DNA of 64,000 nucleotides from an uncultured Faecalibacterium sp. (GCA_934547065.1 CAKTEF010000002.1:57778-121777), one strand, 5' to 3'. Numbered from the stretch's first letter, positions 37,541-47,159 are shown. Numbers and translations: made by a program. Notes: generated by a model not told the origin, from the letters alone.

Positions 37541-38494
37541 TCACCCTTTCGCCAAAAATTCATTCGCAAGCCGGACGGCCTGCTCCTGCACGTCCGGGGC
37601 CGAAGCATCCAGCCAAACCACGCCGTCCATGTGACGGAACCAGGTCAGCTGGCGCTTGGCATAGTTGCGGGAGGCCTGCTTGAGCTTGTCCACACAGGGA
37701 GCAAGCTCGCTTTCGCCCGCAAAATACGGAAAAAATTCCTTGTATCCGATGGCCTGCGCGGCTGTGCGGTACGCCGTGCGGTGATCCCACACGAGCTTTG
37801 CTTCTGCCAGCAGGCCGTTTTCCATCATTTTATCCACCCGCAGGTCGATCCGGCGGTACAGCTGATCCCGCTGCGGGAAATCCAGCCCCAGCACCAACGC
37901 CCGATAAGGCCGCTCCGGCGGCAGGGATGCCGCTTTCTGCTCACTGAGTTTTTTGCCGGTGGCGCGGTAATGTTCCAGCGCCCGGAGCACCCGCACCTGA
38001 TTGTTGGGGTGGATGGCAGCGGCTGCTTCCGGGTCCACGGCCCGCAGTTCATCGTACAGGGCAGCGGGACCTTTTTCCGCCAGCTCTGCGGCCAATTGCT
38101 CCCGCAGGCCGTCGGGGGTCTTTTCCGCCGCAAAGCGGATGCCATATAAAAAGCTCTGGACATACAGCCCGGTGCCGCCCACCAGGACGGGCAGATGCCC
38201 GCGGGCTGCGATCTCCTGTTCCAGCGTTCCGGCCAGTGCGGTGAAATCCGCCACGCTGAACGTCTGATCCGGTTCCAGGAGATCCACCCCGTGGTGCGGG
38301 ATGCCGCAGGTTTCTTCTGCCGTCACCTTGGCCGTGCCCACGTCCAGGCCGCGATAGATCTGCATGGAGTCGGCGCTGATGACTTCGCCGGAGAACTGCC
38401 GGGCCAATGCCACGCCCAGCGCGGTTTTTCCGGTGGCCGTGGGGCCTACCACCGCAAGCACCGGGTGCTTTTCCTTGTTACACGATGCGCCCAA
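37541..38494 (-). CDS. miaA: tRNA dimethylallyltransferase
   Basis: Adds a dimethylallyl group to A37 of tRNAs that read UNN codons, making the substrate of MiaB, also encoded in this window. 317 residues; P-loop GPTATGKT, the DSMQIYRGLDVGTAK motif and GGTGLYVQ. The start is uncertain: a TTG at 38494 overlaps the mutL end by 17 bases, while the in-frame GTG 11 codons later has AAGGA ten bases upstream. Confidence 0.93.
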   Translation of the reverse strand: MGASCNKEKHPVLAVVGPTATGKTALGVALARQFSGEVISADSMQIYRGLDVGTAKVTAEETCGIPHHGVDLLEPDQTFSVADFTALAGTLEQEIAARGHLPVLVGGTGLYVQSFLYGIRFAAEKTPDGLREQLAAELAEKGPAALYDELRAVDPEAAAAIHPNNQVRVLRALEHYRATGKKLSEQKAASLPPERPYRALVLGLDFPQRDQLYRRIDLRVDKMMENGLLAEAKLVWDHRTAYRTAAQAIGYKEFFPYFAGESELAPCVDKLKQASRNYAKRQLTWFRHMDGVVWLDASAPDVQEQAVRLANEFLAKG

Positions 38495-40613
38495 ACTGCT
38501 TTTCCAGCTCCTTTCGGGTCAACTTGAGGACACAGGGTCGTCCATGGGGACAGAACGGGGGCACCTCGCCGGAAAGGATCTTTTCGGCCAGGGCCATCAG
38601 CTCCTGCGGGGAAGTGTGGTCCCCCGCCTTGATGGCGGCACGGCAGGAGATGGAGTGGAGCACCCACTCGGTCTTTTCGCTCAGGGCATCGCGGCTGCCC
38701 CTGGAAAGCTTTGCCGCCAGCTCCACCAACAGGTCCTCGGCGCTGTCCTGTTCCACATCGGCAGGCACGGAGCGCAGTAAAACGCTGCTGCCGCCAAAAT
38801 CGTCGATCTCCAAACCGGCGCTTTCCAGCAGGTCCACATTGGAAAGCAGGGCAGTCTTTTCCTCTGCCGAAAGCTCCACCACCAGCGGTTCCAGCAGCAG
38901 CTGGGCCGGGACATCGCCGTAATTGGCGGCCAGCTTTTCAAACAGCTGCCGCTCATGGGCAGCGTGTTTGTCAATGATGCAGACCTCCTCCCCGCGCTCT
39001 GCAAGGAGATAGGTCTTGAACAGCTCCCCGACATAATGCAGCGGCTCCGGGCCGGACTGCACATCAAAGCCCAGCTGCTCCGGCTCTGCCGGGGCGGATT
39101 CTGCCTGCACTGACTGCGGAGCCGGATCCCAGGCGGCCATGTGGTCCGTCTGAGGCAGATCGTCCGCTTCCGGCTCCACATCCAGGTCGGCTTCCCTCAA
39201 GGCCGCGCGGAACACCGGGGCAGGAGCCGGTTCCGGCTCGTCCGTTTCCGGCGGCTCCGGCAGCGGGCTGTGCAGGGTGACATCCTGCTGCACCGGGGCT
39301 GCCGATGCAACCGTTGTCCAGGAATGCTCCGCCGGCGCTTCCCGGCCGGAAGCGGGTGTAGGCAGGACCTCCGGGTACCCGGGCGCTTCCGGGCGCACCG
39401 GCTGGGCCGCTGCCGGGGCCGGGGTGAAGCCTTCAAATCCGATTTCCGGCTTTGCTGCCGATTCATGGCGCGTTCCCGGCTCTGCCTGGCCCGGGATCAC
39501 CGCAGAAAGTCCTGTAAAGTTACTTTCCTTTACAGAATTTTCTTTCGAATCATCGTTTTCTTCCGATTTGTTGGATATTTCGTTGCTTTTCTCCGATTCA
39601 AAGGTGAACAGCCGCTCGCCGGTGCCAGGCTGGGCCAGCGCCAGCTTGACGGCGTGATAGACCAGGTCAAAGATATCATTTTCCCGCGCAAAGCGCACCT
39701 CGGTTTTGGCCGGATGCACGTTCACGTCCACCAGGTCCGACGGCATTTCCAGAAGCAAGATTCCTCCAGGGAACTTTCCCTGCATCGTGGTGCCCTTGAA
39801 CGCCATTTCCATGCCCGCCATCATGGTACGGTTGCGGACATAGCGGCCGTTGATGTAGAAATACTGCATGCTGCGGCTGGCGCGGCAGCTCCTGGGCTGG
39901 GTGATCAGGCCCCAGACCCGGTACACGCCTTCCCGGTTGTCCAGCTCCACCAGATCGCGGCTGAACTCCCGGCCCAGCACAGCATAGGCTGCACTGCGCA
40001 GCTGGCCGTCGCCGGGGGTCACATACTGCAGCTTGCCCTCGCGGACAAACTTGAAGCTGATCTCCGGGTGGCTCAGGGCTACATGAGCCACCGTGTCGGC
40101 CACAAAGGTCCCCTCGCTGGAATCCTTTTTCAGGAACTTCATCCGGGCGGGAGTGTTGTAGAACAGATCCTGCACCCGGATGGTGGTGCCAACGCTGCGG
40201 GCTCCCAGTTCCAGCGGGAAGTCTTCCCCGCCCTCGATCCGGTAGACCGAGGCGCACTCGTCTTGTTCCGTGCGGGTCAGGACCTCCACCCGCGCCACGC
40301 TGGCAATGGAGGCCAGTGCCTCGCCGCGGAAGCCCAGGGTGTGGATATGGTTCAGGTCGTCCTCCGTCCGGATCTTACTGGTAGCGTGGCGGATAAAGGC
40401 CGTGGGAATGTACTGTGCTTCGATGCCGGAGCCGTTGTCGCTGACCTCGATCAGTTTGACACCGCCCGCTTCGATCGCCACGGTGATCTGCGCTGCGCCT
40501 GCATCAATGGCGTTTTCCAGCAGTTCCTTGACCACCGAAGCAGGCCGCTCCACCACCTCACCGGCGGCGATCAGCTCTGCAGTGTGTTTGTCCAGCACAT
40601 GGATGACTGCCAT
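38478..40613 (-). CDS. mutL: DNA mismatch repair protein MutL
   Basis: 711 residues. The N-terminal GHKL ATPase has ENAIDAGA, DNGSGI and TLGFRGEALASI. A long disordered linker, rich in Pro, Ala and Glu, follows (about 350-520). The C-terminal endonuclease domain keeps its metal site: DKHAAHERQLFE (the usual DQHA form with Gln changed to Lys), SCRAAIKAGD and CPHGRP. It therefore looks like a nicking MutL. It lies 28 bases after mutS. Confidence 0.95.
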   Translation of the reverse strand: MAVIHVLDKHTAELIAAGEVVERPASVVKELLENAIDAGAAQITVAIEAGGVKLIEVSDNGSGIEAQYIPTAFIRHATSKIRTEDDLNHIHTLGFRGEALASIASVARVEVLTRTEQDECASVYRIEGGEDFPLELGARSVGTTIRVQDLFYNTPARMKFLKKDSSEGTFVADTVAHVALSHPEISFKFVREGKLQYVTPGDGQLRSAAYAVLGREFSRDLVELDNREGVYRVWGLITQPRSCRASRSMQYFYINGRYVRNRTMMAGMEMAFKGTTMQGKFPGGILLLEMPSDLVDVNVHPAKTEVRFARENDIFDLVYHAVKLALAQPGTGERLFTFESEKSNEISNKSEENDDSKENSVKESNFTGLSAVIPGQAEPGTRHESAAKPEIGFEGFTPAPAAAQPVRPEAPGYPEVLPTPASGREAPAEHSWTTVASAAPVQQDVTLHSPLPEPPETDEPEPAPAPVFRAALREADLDVEPEADDLPQTDHMAAWDPAPQSVQAESAPAEPEQLGFDVQSGPEPLHYVGELFKTYLLAERGEEVCIIDKHAAHERQLFEKLAANYGDVPAQLLLEPLVVELSAEEKTALLSNVDLLESAGLEIDDFGGSSVLLRSVPADVEQDSAEDLLVELAAKLSRGSRDALSEKTEWVLHSISCRAAIKAGDHTSPQELMALAEKILSGEVPPFCPHGRPCVLKLTRKELEKQFGRIV

Positions 40614-40641
40614 ATCGTTGCTCCCCTTTCTTGCTCTGCGG

Positions 40642-43257
40642 TCAGCCGTTCAGGCTGCCTTTCAGGGTCTTTTTCAGCTCGTACAGGAAATTCAGCGCTT
40701 CGATGGGGGTCAGGGTCTCCACATCCAGCGCATCCAGTTTTTCCAGCACCTCGCTGGGCACTGCCGGAGAGTTATACTCCTGCAATGCGTCAAAGTCCAT
40801 CTGTTCAATCTTGTTCTTCGGAGCACCGGCTTCCAAAGCCCGCAGCACTTCATGGGCACGGCGGGTCACGGTGCCGGGCAGCCCGGCCAGCTTTGCCACC
40901 TCGATGCCGTAGCTGTCGTCGGCGGGGCCGCGGACGATGCGGCGGAGGAACGTGATGTCCTCGCCCCGCTTCTTGACCGCGATGTTGTAGTTTTTCACGC
41001 CCTCCACCGTGCCTTCCAGGTCGGTCAGCTCGTGGTAGTGGGTGGCAAACAGCGTTTTGCAGCCCAGCCCCTTGGCCGGATCTGAGATATGCTCCACCAC
41101 GGCGCGGGCAATGCTCATGCCGTCAAACGTAGAGGTGCCGCGGCCGATCTCGTCCAGCACCACCAGGCTTTTGGCGGTGGCATTTTTCAGGATCTCGGCC
41201 ACCTCGGTCATCTCCACCATAAAGGTGGACTGCCCTGCCGAAAGATCGTCCGATGCGCCGATGCGGGTAAAAATGGCATCCACTACGCCCACATGGCACT
41301 CGCGCGCCGGGACAAAGGAGCCGATCTGCGCCATCAGCGCGATCAGTGCATTCTGACGCATGTAGGTCGATTTGCCCGCCATGTTGGGGCCGGTGATGAT
41401 CAGGCAGCGATCGGTAGTGCAGTTCAGTGTGGTATCGTTGGGCACAAACAGGCTGCCCTTGAGCATCTGCTCCACCACCGGATGGCGGCCCTCCACGATG
41501 TGCAGCTCGTCACTTTCGTCCACGATGGGGCGGCAGTAGTTGTTTTCGGCTGCCACCTGGGCCAGGGCCGCCAGCACGTCCAGTTCGGCCACCGCGTTGG
41601 CGGTGCGCTGGATGCGGTCCAGCTGGGCCCCGATGCTTTCCAGCAGCTCGTTGAACAGGCGGTGTTCCAGCGCGATCAGCCGCTCGTGGGCACCCAGGAT
41701 CTTGCTTTCCAGCTCTTTGAGCTCCTGGGTGATGTACCGCTCGCCGGAAGTCAGGGTCTGCTTGCGGATATAACTTTCCGGCACCAGATTCTTGTAGCTG
41801 TTGCTGACCTCGATGTAATAGCCGAACACATGGTTATAGCCGATTTTCAGCTTAGGGATGCCGGTCTCCTGCCGCAGGCGGGCTTCCAGCTGGGCCAGGA
41901 CCCCCTTGCTGTTGTCGCGGATGCTGCGCAGCTCGTCCACTTCCGGGTGGTACCCCTTGGCGATCACGCCGCCGTCCTTGAGGGTAGAGGGTGCTTCCGG
42001 GTCCACGGCAGCATAAATTTTTGCCTTGATATCGTCCAGCGGGTCGATCTGGGCTGCCAGCTCTGCCAGTTCCGGGCAGTTGCAGCTTTCGGCCTGCTGA
42101 CGCAGGCCGGGCAGACGGTCACAGGTCTGGGCCATGGCGTAAATTTCCTTGGGGGTCGCGGAGCCGTACACCGTGCGGGTCATCATCCGTTCCAGGTCTG
42201 CAATGTAGTGCAGTTCCTCGATCAGATCCCCCCGCTGCACGGTCTGGCGCACCAGGCTTTCCACGGCGTTCAGGCGGTGGTTAATGGCCGTGCCGGAAAT
42301 CAGCGGCTGCTCGATCCAGCTGCGGAGCATCCGCTTTCCCATAGCCGTGCTGGTCTTATCCAGCACCCAGAGCAGCGTGCCCCGCTTTTCGCGGCCGCGC
42401 AGCGTCTCCGTCAGTTCCAGGTTTGCCCGCGTGACCGGCGAAAGCCGCATGAACTGGGCCTCATTGTACGCCAGAACGGTTTTCAGCCGCTCCACACCTT
42501 TGATCTGGGTATCGTGGAGGTACTCCAGCAGGGCGGCCATGGCCAGGCGCACCAGGCCGTTTTCGCGGATGCCGGTTTTGGCAGCCCAGTCGCGGCCAAA
42601 CTGATTTTCCAGTGCAATGGCCACAAGGCCCGGCGCATAGCGTTCTTCTTCCACCAGCTCCACCGAGCAGACCATGTTCTTTTTGATGTAATTGGTCAGT
42701 TCCCGGCAGTCCAGCAGGCCGGGGTTGATCAGCACCTCACTGGGATGGAAGCGGCACAGCTCCGTAATGACAGCCGGAACGATTTTTTCCTGCTGCAGCT
42801 CGGTGATGTGGGCCGTTCCGGTCGAGACATCGGCAAAGCACAGGCCCGCCGCGCCATCCTTGAGGTAGATGCTGGCGATATAGTTGTTTTTATCGTCCTG
42901 GAGCATACTGCTCTCAATGATGGTGCCCGGCGTGAGCACCCGGATGATGTCCCGCTTGACCAGACCCTTCGCCTTGGCCGGGTCCTCCACCTGCTCACAG
43001 ATGGCCACCTTATAGCCCTTGGCGATCAGCCGGGCCACATAGCCCTCGTAGCTGTGGAACGGCACGCCGCACATGGGGGCGCGTTCTTCCTGGCCGCACT
43101 GTTTCCCCGTCAGGGTCAGGTCCAGCTCGCGTGAGGCCGTCAGAGCATCGTCGAAGAACATCTCGTAAAAGTCGCCGATGCGGTAGAACAGGATCTCGTT
43201 CTTATGCTGTCGTTTGATCTCAAGATATTGCTGCATCATGGGCGACAGTTCCGCCAT
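40642..43257 (-). CDS. mutS: DNA mismatch repair protein MutS
   Basis: 871-residue mismatch sensor. The mismatch-binding motif GDFYEMF lies near the N-terminus, followed by connector, lever and clamp domains and an ATPase with Walker A GPNMAGKSTYMRQ and the LDEIGRGTSTFDG Walker B. The ATG at 43257 is preceded by GGCGG and is in the right place before MMQQYLEIK; the open frame upstream to 43350 is unsupported. First gene of the mutS-mutL-miaA-HlyD-like group. Confidence 0.96.
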   Translation of the reverse strand: MAELSPMMQQYLEIKRQHKNEILFYRIGDFYEMFFDDALTASRELDLTLTGKQCGQEERAPMCGVPFHSYEGYVARLIAKGYKVAICEQVEDPAKAKGLVKRDIIRVLTPGTIIESSMLQDDKNNYIASIYLKDGAAGLCFADVSTGTAHITELQQEKIVPAVITELCRFHPSEVLINPGLLDCRELTNYIKKNMVCSVELVEEERYAPGLVAIALENQFGRDWAAKTGIRENGLVRLAMAALLEYLHDTQIKGVERLKTVLAYNEAQFMRLSPVTRANLELTETLRGREKRGTLLWVLDKTSTAMGKRMLRSWIEQPLISGTAINHRLNAVESLVRQTVQRGDLIEELHYIADLERMMTRTVYGSATPKEIYAMAQTCDRLPGLRQQAESCNCPELAELAAQIDPLDDIKAKIYAAVDPEAPSTLKDGGVIAKGYHPEVDELRSIRDNSKGVLAQLEARLRQETGIPKLKIGYNHVFGYYIEVSNSYKNLVPESYIRKQTLTSGERYITQELKELESKILGAHERLIALEHRLFNELLESIGAQLDRIQRTANAVAELDVLAALAQVAAENNYCRPIVDESDELHIVEGRHPVVEQMLKGSLFVPNDTTLNCTTDRCLIITGPNMAGKSTYMRQNALIALMAQIGSFVPARECHVGVVDAIFTRIGASDDLSAGQSTFMVEMTEVAEILKNATAKSLVVLDEIGRGTSTFDGMSIARAVVEHISDPAKGLGCKTLFATHYHELTDLEGTVEGVKNYNIAVKKRGEDITFLRRIVRGPADDSYGIEVAKLAGLPGTVTRRAHEVLRALEAGAPKNKIEQMDFDALQEYNSPAVPSEVLEKLDALDVETLTPIEALNFLYELKKTLKGSLNG

Positions 43258-43336
43258 GGTAAAGCCCGCCTTTCTTGGGGGTTGCCCCGCTGTTTTTGAT
43301 GTCGGTTTGCAGTGCGTAACCGCACATTGCAAGGAA

Positions 43337-43364
43337 AACGCGGCCTGCATAGCACAGCCGCGTT
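43337..43364 (-). terminator. terminator after the YmcA/YlbF-like gene
   Basis: ACGCGGC (43338-43344) and GCCGCGT (43357-43363); on the minus strand GCGTTTTCCTTG follows. Confidence 0.75.
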
Positions 43365-43380
43365 CTCGTTTTGTTGCTCC

Positions 43381-43788
43381 TTAGTGGCAGCCGCCGCAGG
43401 TGGAGCAGCTGCCGGTGCAGGAGGCGCTGGGCTCCTGCACGGTCATCGGGTCGCCGCCATTCATGGCGGTGTTGATGATCGCGTCGATATAGTTGACCAG
43501 GTTCTCGCAGTCGCGCTTGGCCTCGTTATAAGCCGTCATGCCCTCGTCCGCCATGATCTTGCCGTACAGGTCGTTGACTTTCTCGTTCAGCTCCGCAATG
43601 CGCTCATCGCTGCGCTCGGTCTTGCCGATCTCGTTGTTCAGGTCCATGCGGGCCAGGTTGAATTCACCGATCAGGTTCTGCAGCTCCTCGTCCTTATCGT
43701 TTGCCTTGCGGGCCTGATCCAGGGCCAGGTAGCGGGGGTCGGTCTGAAGTGCCATGGCGGCACGCTTGAAAAGATCAATGCAATCCAT
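43381..43788 (-). CDS. YlbF/YmcA-family protein with Cys-rich C-terminus
   Basis: 135 residues, mostly helical, with the YlbF/YmcA pattern (LFKRAAMALQTDPRYLALDQAR...NDLYGKIMADEGMTAYNEAK). The tail CTGSCSTCGGCH holds four Cys and a His, as expected for a site that binds an iron-sulfur cluster. In Bacillus, YmcA and YlbF form the RicAFT complex that affects mRNA maturation and RNase Y, and ymcA lies beside miaB as here. Whether it is the RicA or RicF equivalent cannot be decided. Confidence 0.8.
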   Translation of the reverse strand: MDCIDLFKRAAMALQTDPRYLALDQARKANDKDEELQNLIGEFNLARMDLNNEIGKTERSDERIAELNEKVNDLYGKIMADEGMTAYNEAKRDCENLVNYIDAIINTAMNGGDPMTVQEPSASCTGSCSTCGGCH

Positions 43789-43846
43789 CAGAGTATTCTC
43801 CTTTTCACATATTCATTTCGTTTGTTTTGGCACAAGGATACCGGTT

Positions 43847-45229
43847 TTATGCAGTCCGTTCGCCCAGCAGCACCGTGGCGCGGGCACCGGTCAGATGCAC
43901 CATGGCATAGCTGCCCAGCAAAGCGGCATCCGCTGCAAATTCCACGGTCAGGTTGTTGTCCAGCCGGCCGGAAAGTGTGCCCTCGCTGCGGCCATAGCCT
44001 TCCACCAGCACCCGGACAGTCTGCCCGACCTGGGCCTTGACCAGCGCCATGGCGATCTCGTCCTGCGTTTTGAGCAGACGGGTCATCCGGTCGGTCTTTT
44101 CCTTGCGGGGGGTTGGGTCTGGCATTTCGGCAGCCTTGGTGCCGGTGCGCTTGGAGTAGATGAACGTGAACAGCTGCATGTAGCCCACTTTCTGCACCAG
44201 TTCCAGCGTCTTGGCAAAGTCCTCCTCCGTCTCACCGGGGAAGCCCACGATGATATCGCTGGAGAACGTGATGCCGGGTACCGTTTTGCGGGCATACTCG
44301 ATCAGTTCCAGATACTGCTCCACCGTGTAGCGGCGGTTCATCTGCTGAAGCAGCCGGTCCGAGCCGCACTGCACCGGCAGATGCAGGTGTTTGCACAGAT
44401 GCGGCTGCGCGGCGATGGTATCGATCAGCTTGTGGCTGGCATCCTTGGGGTGGCTGGTCATAAAGCGGATCTGATAATCGCCCGGCACGGTACACAGCAG
44501 ATTGAGCAGGTCCGAAAAATCCACCTGTTCTTCCAGGCCCTTGCCGTAGCTGTTCACGTTCTGGCCCAGCAGAGTGATCTCCCGATAACCTGCCTCCACA
44601 AGGCCGCGGAACTCCGCCAGGATATCGCCGGGCCTGCGGCTCTTTTCGCGGCCGCGGACATACGGCACGATGCAGTAGGTGCAGAAGTTGTCACAGCCGT
44701 ACATGATGGGCAGCCAGGCGCGGAACTCGCTCTCACGCCGGATAGGGATGTTCTCTACGATCACCGGGCGCTGGGCAGGCTCCATCAGCACACGTTTGTG
44801 CTTTTGCAGCTTCTGGGCAATGAGCTGGGGCAGGGTGTCGATCCCGTCCACACCAAAGACCAAATCCACATAGGGATAGCTCTGACGCAGCTTTTCCACC
44901 ACATGCTTCTGGTTTGCCATGCAGCCGCACAGGCCGATCATCAGGCCGGGCTTTTTTTCTTTGAGGCCCTTCAGCGCGCCCACATTGCCAAACACCCGCT
45001 GCTCGGCGTGCTCGCGCACGGCACAGGTGTTGAACAGGATCAGGTCTGCATCCTCCGGCTTGTCGCACAGGCCGTAGCCGATATCCACCAGCACGCCCTT
45101 GATCCGCTCGCCGTCGTTGACGTTCTGCTGGCAGCCGTAGCTATGCACAAAAGCCAGCGGCGGCGTGTCGTATGCACTGCGCACCAGTTCGGCGGCTGCG
45201 GCGTTGTGTTCAAATGTTATGTACTCCAA
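43847..45229 (-). CDS. miaB: tRNA-2-methylthio-N6-dimethylallyladenosine synthase
   Basis: Radical SAM methylthiotransferase of 460 residues acting on i6A37 of tRNA. N-terminal cluster Cys: C33 (SYGCQQNVND), C69 (NTCAVRE) and C103 (CGCMANQ). The SAM cluster is C-x3-C-x2-C in GCDNFCTYC. A TRAM domain closes the protein. The start codon is a TTG at 45229 with AGGA eight bases upstream. With miaA in the same region, both steps of ms2i6A synthesis are present. Confidence 0.96.
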   Translation of the reverse strand: MEYITFEHNAAAAELVRSAYDTPPLAFVHSYGCQQNVNDGERIKGVLVDIGYGLCDKPEDADLILFNTCAVREHAEQRVFGNVGALKGLKEKKPGLMIGLCGCMANQKHVVEKLRQSYPYVDLVFGVDGIDTLPQLIAQKLQKHKRVLMEPAQRPVIVENIPIRRESEFRAWLPIMYGCDNFCTYCIVPYVRGREKSRRPGDILAEFRGLVEAGYREITLLGQNVNSYGKGLEEQVDFSDLLNLLCTVPGDYQIRFMTSHPKDASHKLIDTIAAQPHLCKHLHLPVQCGSDRLLQQMNRRYTVEQYLELIEYARKTVPGITFSSDIIVGFPGETEEDFAKTLELVQKVGYMQLFTFIYSKRTGTKAAEMPDPTPRKEKTDRMTRLLKTQDEIAMALVKAQVGQTVRVLVEGYGRSEGTLSGRLDNNLTVEFAADAALLGSYAMVHLTGARATVLLGERTA

Positions 45230-45303
45230 TCAAACCATCCTTCTCCGCCGGGGACGACCCCTGCGGCGAGCTCTTGGCTCGTTATTTTTCAAAAGCTCTT
45301 TTC

Positions 45304-45332
45304 AGTATACCCTTTTTCGCCCCGGAGGGCAA
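45304..45332 (-). promoter_or_regulatory. promoter of miaB
   Basis: On the minus strand TTGCCC (45327-45332), 17 bases, TATACT (45304-45309). The leader holds a GC-rich hairpin (GGGG TCGT CCCC, near 45242-45263). Confidence 0.7.
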
Positions 45333-45365
45333 GTGGCAGGGCAGAAATTTTCCCGTCGGGGACGT

Positions 45366-45749
45366 TTAATTCTCGGTCTGCCTGCGGGCGCAGTCCTCGC
45401 ACAGGCCAAACAGCACCACAGCGCAGTCCTGCACCACGCCTTTCTGGCGGCGGACCAGCTTCATCACCTGTTTTTCGTCCACCTCGGCATCCACCACATT
45501 GCCGCAGGCGTTGCAGTACAGGTGGCTGTGCCAGCACAGGGTGTGGTCAAAGCGGTCGGCCTTGCCGGGGATGGACACCCGGCGCACCAGCCCGGCATCC
45601 ACCAGGCTGTTCAGGTTACGATATACGGTGCCCAGGCTGATGTTCGGGCATTCCGGGACCGTCTTTTCATAAATTTCTTCGGCGGTGGGGTGGTCGCAGA
45701 GTGCTTCCACCGTCTGCAAAACCAGCTCCCGCTGTTTGGAATATCGCAT
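45366..45749 (-). CDS. Fur-family metal- or peroxide-responsive regulator
   Basis: 127-residue winged-helix repressor. The DNA-binding part includes AEEIYEKTVPECPNISLGTVYRNLNSLVDAGLV; the metal region has HSHLYC and two CxxC pairs (CNAC, CEDC) for structural zinc. PerR, Fur and Zur types cannot be separated here; the short N-terminus and the lack of a His-rich linker lean toward PerR. The ATG at 45749 has AGGAGG upstream, 19 bases after rarA, so it is likely cotranscribed with rarA. Confidence 0.85.
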   Translation of the reverse strand: MRYSKQRELVLQTVEALCDHPTAEEIYEKTVPECPNISLGTVYRNLNSLVDAGLVRRVSIPGKADRFDHTLCWHSHLYCNACGNVVDAEVDEKQVMKLVRRQKGVVQDCAVVLFGLCEDCARRQTEN

Positions 45750-45768
45750 GTTGGTTCCTCCTTTGCTG

Positions 45769-47043
45769 TTACAGCGTTTCATTTCCTTTGATCCTTGCCC
45801 AATAGGCACGGGAAGCCTGTTCGTTCTTGTTCTCCCCAAAGGTATAATATTTCACGTCTTTCAGCACATCCGGCAGATACTGCTGCTCGACCCAGTGGTT
45901 CGGATAATCATGGGCGTACTTGTAGTTCTGGCCCTTTACCAGGGCATCCTCGCCATCGTAGTGCTTGTTTTGCAGCTGACGCGGGATGGGCCCGGTTCGC
46001 CCGGCCTGCACATCCGCCAGAGCCGCATGGATGGCATCGTGGGCGCTGTTGGATTTGGGGCTGGTGGCCACCAGGATCACCGCATCGGCCAGCGGGAGCT
46101 GTGCTTCCGGCAGGCCCACCGCGTTGGCGATATCCACCGCCGCCTTTACAATGGGGATGATCTGCGGGTAGGCCAGGCCCACATCCTCGCAGGCACAGAC
46201 CATCAGCCGCCGACACGCCGAGGGCAGGTCCCCTGCTTCCAGCAGCCGGGCCAGATAGTGGAGCGCCGCATCCGGGTCAGAACCACGCATGGATTTCTGG
46301 TAGGCCGAAACGATATCGTAGTGGTCATCGCCGTCCCGGTCGTACCGCATGGCAGTACGGCGGGTGACCTGCCGGATCATGTCCAGGGTGATCTGCTTTC
46401 TGCCATCCTCAACGGGGGCCGCTGTGACCGCAAACTCCAGACAGCCCAGCGCCTTGCGCAGGTCGCCGCCCGCGCTCTCGGCAAGGTAGGTGCAGGCCGC
46501 GTCCTCCATGGTCACGGGCATCCCCTCGCTCTGCGAAAGTTTTTCCAGCGCGCTGCGCACCCCGCGCTCCACATCGGCAGCGTTCAGAGATTTGAACTCG
46601 AACACCGTGCAGCGGGACAGCAGTGCATTATAGATGTAAAAATAAGGGTTTTCCGTGGTGGAAGCGATCAGGGTGACCGAGCCGTCCTCGATGCACTCCA
46701 GCAGGCTCTGCTGCTGCTTTTTGTTCAGGTATTGGATCTCGTCCAGATACAGCAGGATCCCCCCTGCCCCGGCCAGCGTTCCGATATCCTTGAGCACGGC
46801 CTTGATGTCCCCTGTGCCGCAGGAGGTGCCGTTGAGCTTGTGCAGCGTCATCCCGCTGTTCTCCGCAATAATGCGTGCAACCGTTGTTTTTCCGGTTCCG
46901 GAGGGGCCATAAAAGATCATATTGGGGATATGGCCGCTCTCAATGGTGCGGCGGAACACCCGCCCCTCGGCCAACAGGTGCTGTTGGCCGCAGACCTCGG
47001 CCAGGGTTTTAGGGCGCATGCGCTGCGCCAGCGGTTCATTCAT
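45769..47043 (-). CDS. rarA: replication-associated recombination protein A
   Basis: AAA+ ATPase of 424 residues of the RarA/MgsA/WRNIP1 family that acts at stalled replication forks. Walker A is GPSGTGKTT, Walker B LLYLDEIQ, and the signature RMRPKTLAEVCGQQHLL near the start is typical; the C-terminal tetramerisation region contains the conserved KHYDGEDALVKGQNYKYAHDYPNHWV. The ATG at 47043 has AGGAGG upstream. It diverges from nth, with a shared regulatory gap. Confidence 0.95.
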   Translation of the reverse strand: MNEPLAQRMRPKTLAEVCGQQHLLAEGRVFRRTIESGHIPNMIFYGPSGTGKTTVARIIAENSGMTLHKLNGTSCGTGDIKAVLKDIGTLAGAGGILLYLDEIQYLNKKQQQSLLECIEDGSVTLIASTTENPYFYIYNALLSRCTVFEFKSLNAADVERGVRSALEKLSQSEGMPVTMEDAACTYLAESAGGDLRKALGCLEFAVTAAPVEDGRKQITLDMIRQVTRRTAMRYDRDGDDHYDIVSAYQKSMRGSDPDAALHYLARLLEAGDLPSACRRLMVCACEDVGLAYPQIIPIVKAAVDIANAVGLPEAQLPLADAVILVATSPKSNSAHDAIHAALADVQAGRTGPIPRQLQNKHYDGEDALVKGQNYKYAHDYPNHWVEQQYLPDVLKDVKYYTFGENKNEQASRAYWARIKGNETL

Positions 47044-47096
47044 CGGGCGTTCCTCCTTTTGGGTGTTTCTGCGACAATTTCCTGTTTCCCGCTTAT

Positions 47097-47125
47097 AGTA
47101 TAGCGTATTTTTGCCCACAGAACAA
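47097..47125 (-). promoter_or_regulatory. promoter of rarA
   Basis: On the minus strand TTGTTC (47120-47125), 17 bases, TATACT (47097-47102). Confidence 0.7.
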
Positions 47126-47140
47126 GCATTTCTTTTGAAA

Positions 47141-47159
47141 ACGATTCTCAGATAATCGT
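47141..47159. promoter_or_regulatory. 19-base palindrome between rarA and nth, candidate operator
   Basis: ACGATTCTCAGATAATCGT is a palindrome with a single mismatched pair around a central A. It sits between the -35 boxes of two divergent promoters of DNA repair genes. It is not a GAAC-N4-GTTC SOS box, nor a clear PerR or Zur box, though the ATCGT ends recall Zur sites. Confidence 0.5.

Noticed and set aside
47141-47159. LexA (SOS) operator at nth/rarA
   Set aside because: The palindrome lacks the GAAC-N4-GTTC pattern of Firmicutes SOS boxes.
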